This document shows, piece after piece, positions 34,086-40,973 of a DNA stretch of 41,074 nucleotides. Position numbers and translations under genes: made by a program. The notes below the pieces were generated by a model, which was given only the letters and a program-made list of their open reading frames with translations, was not told the origin of the DNA and did no database searches. The DNA comes from an uncultured Candidatus Woesearchaeota archaeon (GTDB taxonomy: Archaea; Nanobdellota; Nanobdellia; Woesearchaeales; GW2011-AR9). Where the stretch lies: assembly GCA_902529885.1 (NCBI GenBank), contig CABZYC010000006.1:1-41074 (forward strand), written 5' to 3'. Within the stretch, counting starts at the first letter, position 1. Every line of letters starts with the position of its first letter.

Positions 34086-35155
34086 TATAATCTCCTTACA
34101 AAATATTCTCTTGTGCATCGTGCAAGTGCATCTTCATACAATTCTACGCCCAACCCAACATCTTGCGGTGATAAAGCTAACGGTTCCATGCTGTACCCAA
34201 GCGATCCACTTATTGGTTCTTTAAGGACGCTCGCACGCGGTTTACCTGTGGTAAAAAAGTCTAAACTTGGTACAGCAAATTCTAAATGACGAGCGTACGC
34301 TGCTGCAATATCTGTCATGGTAGTCCCACCACAGTATGTCTGAAGTCCTGCCTCCTTAGCTTGCATGACCGACTCATGCACGGCTGAATAATGTCCTAAC
34401 TTTAACAATTTTAAGTTGACTGCATCCATGGTATCCTTAAACCTGTGCATGTCTTCAAGACTCTGTACACTCTCGTCGAGCATGACATGTGCATGATCAC
34501 GCAGTTTATTATTCAAAGATTCGCGGCCCACAGAGAAGGGTTGTTCAATCATGTATACACCGTCAAGCTCGCTAGCACGATCATACACGGTTTCGTCCCA
34601 TGCCTGGTTAACGTCAATCCATAAACTCACACTAGGCAGTGTTTCACGGAACATATTAATACGCTCAAAATCGTCGTTAAGGTCCCCTGACAGTTTCATT
34701 CGTACAAAATCATAATCTGCATAACGGTGTAACCCTTTTTGCAATTTTTGGCCTTTCACGTTCGCGCCAATGAATCCTGCGTACGATACAATCTCACGTT
34801 GTTGATCGTTCATTAAACGGTGTAATGGAACACCAATCTGCCGTGAATATAAATCAAACAGTGCAGACTCAATACCCATGGCCGTGCTCGAACCAAGCTG
34901 TGTATACCCAGGATCGAAAGAAAATGGTGTGATTGAAGGCCCTACTTCAATAGACTGTGCCCATGCCACTGCCTGATTAAAACTGCTGTCAAGTGTTTCA
35001 CCGTTAATGTGCGGACGTGGACAAGTCTCGCCCACACCCATATGTTCACCATCACTAATCTGGATAATGACAGCGTTCACGGTGTCCTGTGATGCTTGCG
35101 ATGTTACAAACGGTATTGTACGTCGAATAACACATTTGTTAACTTTAATTTCCAT
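34085..35155 (-). CDS. Enolase-superfamily protein, dipeptide-epimerase/MLE-like
   Basis: The 356-residue product belongs to the mandelate racemase/muconate-lactonising branch of the enolase superfamily, closest by eye to dipeptide epimerases. Metal ligands Asp181 (WIDVNQAW), Glu204 (MIEQP) and Asp227 (MLDES) and acid/base Lys154 (RMK) and Lys249 (NLKLLK) are all present. The expected DxD dipeptide-binding motif near the C terminus is only partly kept (SLDF). The gene is coupled by TAATG to an ATP-grasp gene, suggesting a route that epimerises and then ligates an amino acid or peptide. A TTTATAAAC box lies about 27 bases before the ATG. Base composition looks more GC-rich than neighbouring genes. 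Confidence 0.82.
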   Translation of the reverse strand: MEIKVNKCVIRRTIPFVTSQASQDTVNAVIIQISDGEHMGVGETCPRPHINGETLDSSFNQAVAWAQSIEVGPSITPFSFDPGYTQLGSSTAMGIESALFDLYSRQIGVPLHRLMNDQQREIVSYAGFIGANVKGQKLQKGLHRYADYDFVRMKLSGDLNDDFERINMFRETLPSVSLWIDVNQAWDETVYDRASELDGVYMIEQPFSVGRESLNNKLRDHAHVMLDESVQSLEDMHRFKDTMDAVNLKLLKLGHYSAVHESVMQAKEAGLQTYCGGTTMTDIAAAYARHLEFAVPSLDFFTTGKPRASVLKEPISGSLGYSMEPLALSPQDVGLGVELYEDALARCTREYFVRRL

Positions 35156-35273
35156 AGCCCACCACCCAACATATCCAGTTTATAAACGCATCGGATCATA
35201 CATGAGAAATCTTACTTAAAAAATAAGCTTAAAACGATATTTTTAAAAATGGTAACTGTTCGCCACACCTTAT

Positions 35274-35345
35274 GCCTTTATGGCTCAGTGGTAGAGCGTT
35301 ACCTTGGTAAGGTAAAGGTCCCGGGTTCAAATCCCGGTAAAGGCT
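35274..35345 (+). tRNA. tRNA-Thr (GGU)
   Basis: The 72-base sequence folds as a cloverleaf. The acceptor arms are GCCTTTA and TAAAGGC, the D stem is GCTC/GAGC, the anticodon stem is TTACC/GGTAA with loop TTGGTAA (anticodon GGU), and the T arm is CCGGG-TTCAAAT-CCCGG. The discriminator is U, as expected for archaeal tRNA-Thr. CCA is not encoded. A TATA-like TTTTTAAAAA lies about 30 bases upstream. Confidence 0.96.
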
Positions 35346-35383
35346 TTCTATATTCTGATATTTAGCACCTAAATTCAATTAAT

Positions 35384-35917
35384 TTATTGAAAACGTAACT
35401 CTTTTTCTTTGTTCAAATCGATCCCATAATTTGCATATACTTTGGTCGTGTTTATTGCCGTGGTTTCACTCATATCATTCCCAAGCAGTTTTACAATAGT
35501 TTCCACTTCCTCAACACTTTTACCTTCAATCTCCACATAAGGTGGGATCATTGGCCACTCATCAATCTCAATGTCAACGCCATCAAGCGTGTAACTTGTC
35601 CTTCTATTTTCTTGGTACGCACGCGCATTGTATCCTAGCTTTTTTAATAAAGAGTGCATAACCTCAAAATTGTCAACGACAACTTCTAATTCTTTAGTCC
35701 CATCGACATCATCAGAGTGTATCTCTTTAATGGTAAGCGTGGTCTTACTACCGTCTGTACGGAGACGTACCCAGGAGTCAGGGTTCACAGGCGTAAAATC
35801 GTATACGTAACGTTGTTGAAACTTTTCTTTGACAAAAATCGCACCAATCTCTTCTAACAACTGTTTCATTAACTCAACGTTAACATCCAATATTTTTGTT
35901 TCAAACTCAATTTCCAT
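35384..35917 (-). CDS. CYTH-domain protein (class IV adenylate cyclase/triphosphatase-like)
   Basis: CYTH proteins are tunnel-fold enzymes acting on triphosphates: thiamine triphosphatase, inorganic triphosphatase or class IV adenylate cyclase. The 177-residue product starts MEIEFETKI, with the ExExK signature at residues 4-8, and alternates charged strands (WVRLRTDG, TTLTIKEI, KELEVVVDN, VDIEIDEWP, PYVEIEGKS) that would line the tunnel with Arg, Lys and Glu. The ATG at 35917 is used rather than the upstream TTG at 35926 because a TATA-like box lies about 27 bases upstream. The true substrate cannot be told. Confidence 0.9.
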   Translation of the reverse strand: MEIEFETKILDVNVELMKQLLEEIGAIFVKEKFQQRYVYDFTPVNPDSWVRLRTDGSKTTLTIKEIHSDDVDGTKELEVVVDNFEVMHSLLKKLGYNARAYQENRRTSYTLDGVDIEIDEWPMIPPYVEIEGKSVEEVETIVKLLGNDMSETTAINTTKVYANYGIDLNKEKELRFQ

Positions 35918-35946
35918 AATGCCCAATTACTTGATTTCTATAAAAA

Positions 35947-35978
35947 ATAGTAGGCTCTGCATGAGCAGGGCATACTAT
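35947..35978. promoter_or_regulatory. Dyad-symmetric element between the CYTH and lipid-kinase genes
   Basis: ATAGTA (35947-35952) and TACTAT (35973-35978) are reverse complements placed symmetrically around CTGC (35957-35960), ATGA and GCAG (35965-35968). The two arm pairs share one centre. It overlaps the end of the TATA-like region of the CYTH gene and could be an operator for the divergent genes. Confidence 0.3.
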
Positions 35979-36063
35979 ACAAAAACACCAAAGCACAAAA
36001 AATTGAAAATAATCTCTTTTTTAAGATACTAAACCTTAAATAAAAAATGTTTATTAGACAACC

Positions 36064-36948
36064 ATGCGTTTAATTGGAATAATAAATGAGCATGCAGGAA
36101 ATTATTCTAGAAGAGAAGTTGAACAATATCAAGAACTTCTCAAAGATAGTTCTCACGATGGAGAAATATTTACAGTATCATGCTTAGATGATACTGAGTA
36201 CATTATCAAAAATAATCCAGCAAACATTTATTGTATTGGAGGAGGCGACGGAACAATCTCACGTACAATGACGCTTCTTAACAAACATTCAGATTGTAGG
36301 ACAGTGGCACCATTAAGTCTCGGTACAATGAACAATTTAGCACAGTATTATGACTTGCATGACGGTGCCCTTGATCTTATTAGAAGGAGATTAAGATTAA
36401 AACCTAGTAGTCAACAATTTTTTGAACAATTATGTAATAATGATTTTAACGCAAGGCCTATCAGACCACTAAAAATTAATGACGATATTGGTTTTAATGT
36501 GGGTACAGGAATTGTACACGATCTATTATATAATTTTAACAAAAGTAAAGAATTTTATCCTTTAAGAGTATTGAGGACAATCAAAGAATCGTTACAGGAC
36601 CCTGGGCACCGTGACATGATACACCTTGGTGAAAGAGTTAGTGATGAGTATACAGGATTTTACGCAGCAGTATACCCAAATGCTAGCATAGGACTAAAAT
36701 CAATGCAAGTTAAAATGTTAGGTGGGAACACTAGTAAGGTTGACCTTTCAGCAACAAGACTTTCACGGTTACAACTATTACTTAACGCTCCAAGAACTTT
36801 GTTCACATTGTTACCAAACACAGATTATGTACACACAGATTATATTGAAATAAAACATAGTGTACAATACCAAGTTGACGGAGACACTTATGAAGCCGAT
36901 ACTTTGTATGTAGAACGAAGTGAACCTTACACTATCTTAACGAAATGA
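36064..36948 (+). CDS. Diacylglycerol kinase/sphingosine-kinase-like lipid kinase
   Basis: The protein has the DAGK catalytic domain, which phosphorylates lipid alcohols, probably an archaeal isoprenoid diol or glycerol lipid. The nucleotide motif GGGDGT lies at 59-64 and PLSLGTMNNLA at 83-93, matching the P-x-GTxN-DLA signature. A C-terminal domain with YEADTLYVERSEPYTIL resembles the usual second domain, ending on a strand of the beta-sandwich. The 294 residues are typical. A TTAAATA box about 26 bases before the ATG suggests a leaderless transcript. Its stop overlaps the convergent unknown gene by 12 bases. Confidence 0.88.
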   Translation: MRLIGIINEHAGNYSRREVEQYQELLKDSSHDGEIFTVSCLDDTEYIIKNNPANIYCIGGGDGTISRTMTLLNKHSDCRTVAPLSLGTMNNLAQYYDLHDGALDLIRRRLRLKPSSQQFFEQLCNNDFNARPIRPLKINDDIGFNVGTGIVHDLLYNFNKSKEFYPLRVLRTIKESLQDPGHRDMIHLGERVSDEYTGFYAAVYPNASIGLKSMQVKMLGGNTSKVDLSATRLSRLQLLLNAPRTLFTLLPNTDYVHTDYIEIKHSVQYQVDGDTYEADTLYVERSEPYTILTK

Positions 36949-37311
36949 TTCGTACAATTCTTGTTTTCCAACCGCTGGTTTCACACCAGAACTAAGCATC
37001 CATTCAAACATGCATTCAGGTTCACGTTTACAAAGTAAGTACTGTTTAAACAGTTGAAAATCACTTATCTCTTGTTCAACGTACCAATCAACTTTCCCAT
37101 CATGTTTAGCTTCGTACATTGGTAAAGTACCGTCAATTAACAAATAATTCATGTTATCTTTACGGAAAAAAATGCTAGTGGATTCCTTTCCTGTACACAA
37201 AGAATTTGTACGGTACGACAATGTTTCATGATCAACATTTGGAACAGATAAAGTTGACGTGTACAAAGACCCGCACAAACCCGCAACTTTTACCATTTTT
37301 GATAAATCCAT
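36937..37311 (-). CDS. Protein of unknown function
   Basis: I do not recognise this 124-residue protein. It has five Cys scattered through the chain (two in LCKREPEC), a hydrophobic strand NYLLIDGTLPMYE and an aromatic, acidic centre. It is soluble-looking. A TATA-like CTTATATG near 37335-37342 is about 26 bases before the ATG. It is divergent from the ion channel and overlaps the lipid kinase by 12 bases at the stops. Confidence 0.6.
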   Translation of the reverse strand: MDLSKMVKVAGLCGSLYTSTLSVPNVDHETLSYRTNSLCTGKESTSIFFRKDNMNYLLIDGTLPMYEAKHDGKVDWYVEQEISDFQLFKQYLLCKREPECMFEWMLSSGVKPAVGKQELYESFR

Positions 37312-37378
37312 GTTTCAACCAAAGTACATTATACATATAAGCATAACCCTTATATACTCAAAAATAAATATTTGAGAA

Positions 37379-38287
37379 GTGCCACGCCGTAAAAATGAGA
37401 CTGACAAATTAGATTACATCTTGTTATCGCCAGGATCAAAGTTTAACAAAAAAGTGCGTGAAATTGGAAAGTTTCTACATCTGCACATGGACAATTACGA
37501 TAGTAATGTTGGGCGAAGTATTGAAGGTGCACTATTCGTTCTAAACTTTTTAGCAATCATACTTTTTATGGTTAATACACTGCAGCTTGAACCACACATT
37601 ATGAAGTGGTTAAAAATTGCAGAAATAACGGTTGTATCAATTTTCATACTTGAATACGCTGCACGGTACTATGTTGCTAAACAAAAGTTGAAGTATGTTA
37701 CTAGTGGATACGCAATCATAGACTTATTATCGATTTTACCAGTAATTATACTCATTATAGACTTTTCTTTCCTTCGTATTTTTCGATGGTTACGATTTTT
37801 CAGGATGATACGTATCCTTCGTTTTCAACGGATGTTCAAACAACAAAATACACTGTTTGGTAAACTTACTGAGACAGAAATTGTTGTTACACGCATTATT
37901 TTAACCGTGTTCACCATCATTTTTGTGAGTGCAGGATTAATATGGTCAGTAGAAACAAAGTTTGGTAACCAAGATATGGGCACCATTTTTGACGCAATGT
38001 ATTTTGCAATTGTAACCTTGTCAACTGTTGGTTATGGTGACATTACACCTTTAACTCCATTAGGTAAAGGTATCACTACAGTCATGATACTTTCAGGTGT
38101 AGCCTTAATACCCTATCAGTTAACTCAATTAGCAAAAATATTGATTAAATCTGGTTACATTGAATCTAATGAACTACAACAGTTTGGTGGTGCGAAAGGT
38201 GCGTTTAGAATTGATATGGAAGAAATTGAATGTCCACACTGTAAAAAACCGGTTAAAATGAAATCATCTAAACGTAAGCGTGTCTAA
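37379..38287 (+). CDS. Voltage-gated-type potassium channel subunit
   Basis: The 302-residue product has six membrane segments. S1 is near 50-68, S2 near 81-99, S3 near 112-128, S4 near 131-152, then S5, a pore loop and S6. The K+ filter TVGYGD is at 216-221. S4 carries seven Arg at strict three-residue spacing (133, 136, 139, 142, 145, 148, 151), a voltage-sensor pattern. It would form a tetramer. The C terminus ends in a short tail with ECPHCKKPVK, one CxxC pair that could bind metal when subunits meet, and a basic KSSKRKRV. The start is a GTG placed 25 bases from TTATATAC, with no competing ATG nearby. Confidence 0.93.
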   Translation: MPRRKNETDKLDYILLSPGSKFNKKVREIGKFLHLHMDNYDSNVGRSIEGALFVLNFLAIILFMVNTLQLEPHIMKWLKIAEITVVSIFILEYAARYYVAKQKLKYVTSGYAIIDLLSILPVIILIIDFSFLRIFRWLRFFRMIRILRFQRMFKQQNTLFGKLTETEIVVTRIILTVFTIIFVSAGLIWSVETKFGNQDMGTIFDAMYFAIVTLSTVGYGDITPLTPLGKGITTVMILSGVALIPYQLTQLAKILIKSGYIESNELQQFGGAKGAFRIDMEEIECPHCKKPVKMKSSKRKRV

Positions 38288-38440
38288 CTCGATTTCTAAT
38301 ATAAAAGGCATTAGCATACCAATACTTACTAAAAAAAGTGCGTAATTCCAAGGAAATAATATATCGCTTACAGATAATACAAAACTTAAAATTAAGAAGA
38401 TCTTTCCTAGAATAAACAGCATGAATTCTACCAAACGCAT
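38264..38440 (-). CDS. Small membrane protein, 58 residues
   Basis: A complete reading frame starts MRLVEFMLFILGKIFL and stops at TGA (38264-38266). It has two hydrophobic segments (about residues 5-24 and 31-48) split by SDILFPWN, and an acidic end EIELDTLTFR. It fills what would otherwise be a 180-base gap. GTTATATACT (38461-38470) is centred 25 bases before its ATG, the spacing used by other leaderless genes here. It overlaps the end of the K+ channel gene by 24 bases. No family is recognised; it may relate to the isoprenoid-like cluster on its right. Confidence 0.6.
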   Translation of the reverse strand: MRLVEFMLFILGKIFLILSFVLSVSDILFPWNYALFLVSIGMLMPFILEIELDTLTFR

Positions 38441-38460
38441 AAAACAATGAATAATGTTCT

Positions 38461-38470
38461 AGTATATAAC
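38461..38470 (-). promoter_or_regulatory. TATA box of the 58-residue membrane protein gene
   Basis: The minus strand reads GTTATATACT, centred 25 bases upstream of the ATG at 38440 and ending at the stop codon of the preceding gene. Confidence 0.5.
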
Positions 38471-39414
38471 TATTTCAGTAACCGTTCAGCCACCATAAAA
38501 TATCGAGAGCGTAATATATCGTCCATATCCTGTAAATGAGTGTATAACCGTTTATTACATTGTGTCTTATGAACAAAAGTCCAAACTAATGCGTCCCATT
38601 CCATACTGCCACGTAAAATGGGAGATTTTTGCAATTCAATTAATTCGTTCACTTTATGACGTGTACGGTCAGGGGAGTGGTCTACACAATGCGATTTTAA
38701 AAACATATAAATTTCGTCGGGGTGTGTTTGCGTAATTGCAAAATAAGTTGCAAGCTCACGAAGGTATTGTGTTGCACCATAACATTCAAACTCTAACAAA
38801 ATTTCAGGGATCATCCCGCGGTTAACATAACGTTTTGTATGATTATACGGATTTTGAATTAAAACATTATAAGGTACTGTTTCAGGTTCTAACAATAAAC
38901 GATATTTGTCAGGGACACATGATAATAAAGTGTCTAACTCTTTATTAGTAATAATGTTATGTTCAAGTAATAACCAATATACTGCTTGAAGATCAATTGG
39001 TGTTATACCTCTCTTTAAATCTTCTACCACATTTTCAAGATAGATCTTAACATGATAGTAACTGTGTGGTATACGATATTTTTCTATTTTGCCAACACCA
39101 GAATAATTGTTCAACACCCACTTTTTAGCTAAAGGAAGCACATCGTTCAAACTTGAAACTTTAACAATGCCTCTCCCATTTGAATAATTATGACGTTCAT
39201 AACTTGAAGATTGTTTTATTGGAACTATTTTACTATGATACTTATTTTCTAATAACCAATTGTGAAATAGTTTCATTGATGCACGATGAAAAAGTAGCTT
39301 GAACAAATGTTGACCATTCTGATAAAAAGTGGGGGAACTAACCAAAAAGTGTGAATCACGATTATTATCAATTATGCTTGGGTGAAGTTGGTCAGGATAC
39401 AAAATTTTTTGCAT
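38470..39414 (-). CDS. Photolyase-related-like protein (tentative)
   Basis: The N terminus of this 314-residue protein (KILYPDQLHPSI, then LFHRASMKLFHNWLLENKYHSKIVPI) follows the pattern of the cryptochrome/photolyase-related DPRP family, whose first domain begins with a DQL motif and a helix near HxxxM/K. The rest (about 130-314) is helical, and I cannot see a photolyase FAD-binding domain; the usual members are about 500 residues. It may be a shortened or divergent relative, or something else. It has a TATA-like TTTTTAATAA about 27 bases before its ATG. Neighbours are isoprenoid-type genes, and photolyase and carotenoid genes cluster in some bacteria. Confidence 0.45.
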   Translation of the reverse strand: MQKILYPDQLHPSIIDNNRDSHFLVSSPTFYQNGQHLFKLLFHRASMKLFHNWLLENKYHSKIVPIKQSSSYERHNYSNGRGIVKVSSLNDVLPLAKKWVLNNYSGVGKIEKYRIPHSYYHVKIYLENVVEDLKRGITPIDLQAVYWLLLEHNIITNKELDTLLSCVPDKYRLLLEPETVPYNVLIQNPYNHTKRYVNRGMIPEILLEFECYGATQYLRELATYFAITQTHPDEIYMFLKSHCVDHSPDRTRHKVNELIELQKSPILRGSMEWDALVWTFVHKTQCNKRLYTHLQDMDDILRSRYFMVAERLLK

Positions 39415-39447
39415 TGTTATATAACCAGGTCATAGATTATTAAAAAT

Positions 39448-40116
39448 TTACCATGCTTTACTTGCTAAGCTAACACATATTGTATAAAAACCAATAAACA
39501 AAATGTAATGCCAGGTGTAACGAAGTAATTGAAAATTTTTATGATAAAAAATATAAAACAAAATTAAGGGGTACGTCCAAGAAATAATAGTGTAAGGGTT
39601 ACCTAATAAACTAATTAAAACAGTTGAAATAAGACCACTATAAAAAGAATATTGCATACTCTTCATACTCCCTAGTTTTACTGCCAGTGTTTCTTTATTA
39701 TCAAGACTGTCTGAAAAGATGTTAGGAATACCATTTAATAAGGAATAACTACTCAAGAAAAGTATGTACGATATAACTGGCAACCATAATGTGTAACCAT
39801 ACAACATTAATCCAATAAAGTGCATTGTTAATCCTAACCAACAAATAAGAATTAGTTGACTAACCCATTTCTTATTTATTAAAAAAGTGCTTAATAATAA
39901 AATGGTTAAAAATGACCAATAATTATCAGACCAAGGATATAATAGGCTTAATAAGCTTAAACTGTAAGATAAAACGTAATGTTTGTGCCTTACTAAAATA
40001 AAAAGTAAAGTTACTAAAAAAATGTAAGCTAAAGGTTGTATAGAGAAAATGTCGCGCCACGTTGCAGCGTGAACAAACAAAACACTTAACAAGCTTATAA
40101 GATGAATATACCACAT
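39448..40116 (-). CDS. UbiA-like prenyltransferase, short
   Basis: The 222-residue product is an integral membrane protein of about seven helices. IPNIFSDSLDNKETLAVKLG at about 129-148 matches the second conserved motif of UbiA-family prenyltransferases (D..D....KTLAVRLG). The first Asp-rich motif (NDxxDxxxD) and its helices are not visible; the N terminus starts directly in a hydrophobic segment. UbiA enzymes attach prenyl chains or extend carotenoids. The missing motif suggests a truncated or specialised enzyme. A TTTAATAA element lies about 27 bases before the ATG. The gene is next to a phytoene/squalene-synthase-like gene. Confidence 0.55.
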   Translation of the reverse strand: MWYIHLISLLSVLFVHAATWRDIFSIQPLAYIFLVTLLFILVRHKHYVLSYSLSLLSLLYPWSDNYWSFLTILLLSTFLINKKWVSQLILICWLGLTMHFIGLMLYGYTLWLPVISYILFLSSYSLLNGIPNIFSDSLDNKETLAVKLGSMKSMQYSFYSGLISTVLISLLGNPYTIISWTYPLILFYIFYHKNFQLLRYTWHYILFIGFYTICVSLASKAW

Positions 40117-40152
40117 AAAACACTAAAAATCATACTGGTTATTAAACACGTC

Positions 40153-40941
40153 TTAACTAAACAATATATGTTTCACAAAATAATAGCCGTGCACAACCAA
40201 GTTTGGTTTAAATGATGTACGGTAAACCCTGCTTGGACGATCTAATAAACGGTTCAACCGGTATTGGTGAATACGTACTATTTGAGAAAAAAAAATACGT
40301 TGGCGCCAAGGCATGGAAGGTAAACGACGCTGAAAATTCTCACAATATTGATTATACCTTTTATCTTGTAACATCATAAATTGTAAAAGTTGCACTGGAC
40401 GATTTTTAGTGTAAGAAGATTCTAACGTACGAAGATTACACCGTTTAAAATCTTGTTCTGGAAAATATACAATCTTACGTTCAATACTATCCTCAACATG
40501 CAAAGTGTACCTACACAATTGTACACCCCTCGCCACACGGCATATGGAGGAATAAAATTTTGGATGTACACGTAATATCCTGCAAACTACTTTTGCTGGA
40601 CCATCCATCTTATCAGATAAATAATTGTCAAAATCGTCAAACGTTTTATTTGAAGGGTCACGCAACTCTTTACGTGCAGCACGAAACATGTTTTCGAACC
40701 ACTCTCTTGGAACACCATACTTCTGGATTAAATAAACCATGAATTCTATATCTTCATCATTAGATATTTTGCCGTTACAAGCTTTCAACCATTCACCATA
40801 TAATAAATCAAATTGTTCTGTTCGTACAGGTACACGTTCAATATATTTTCTGAGCCTGGTCAAAATACGTGCAAAACGGTGAAGATCTTTATAACGGTCA
40901 ATACCAAATAAAGTTAGACTATATTGTACAAGCTCATACAT
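40153..40941 (-). CDS. Phytoene/squalene-synthase-like protein with lost catalytic Asp motifs
   Basis: The 262-residue product follows the layout of head-to-head prenyl synthases: a helix at DIEFMVYLIQKYGVPREWFENMF, FDDFDNYLSDKMDGPAKVVCRIL, and ARGVQLCRYTLHVEDSIERKIVYFP. In active enzymes the last region reads N-x-x-R-D-V-x-E-D...-I-Y-L-P; here the Asp positions are His and Ser. The first Asp-rich motif is replaced by FARILTRLRKYIERV. Without these metal-binding residues the usual condensation seems unlikely, so this may be a non-catalytic or repurposed paralogue. It has a TTTTTATTATT box about 25 bases before the ATG, so it is expressed on its own. Confidence 0.6.
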   Translation of the reverse strand: MYELVQYSLTLFGIDRYKDLHRFARILTRLRKYIERVPVRTEQFDLLYGEWLKACNGKISNDEDIEFMVYLIQKYGVPREWFENMFRAARKELRDPSNKTFDDFDNYLSDKMDGPAKVVCRILRVHPKFYSSICRVARGVQLCRYTLHVEDSIERKIVYFPEQDFKRCNLRTLESSYTKNRPVQLLQFMMLQDKRYNQYCENFQRRLPSMPWRQRIFFSQIVRIHQYRLNRLLDRPSRVYRTSFKPNLVVHGYYFVKHILFS

Positions 40942-40973
40942 GAATTACCATATTTTGGTTAATAATAAAAAGG

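Noticed and set aside
33007-35345. Integrated element bounded by tRNA attachment repeats
   Set aside because: I found no copy of the tRNA-Leu 3' end near 35.2 kb and no integrase, so only a cassette between tRNA genes is claimed.
36937-37311. Class II glutamine amidotransferase fragment
   Set aside because: The N-terminal region has a Cys and a vaguely similar strand order, but no Cys at the processed terminus and no clear motifs.
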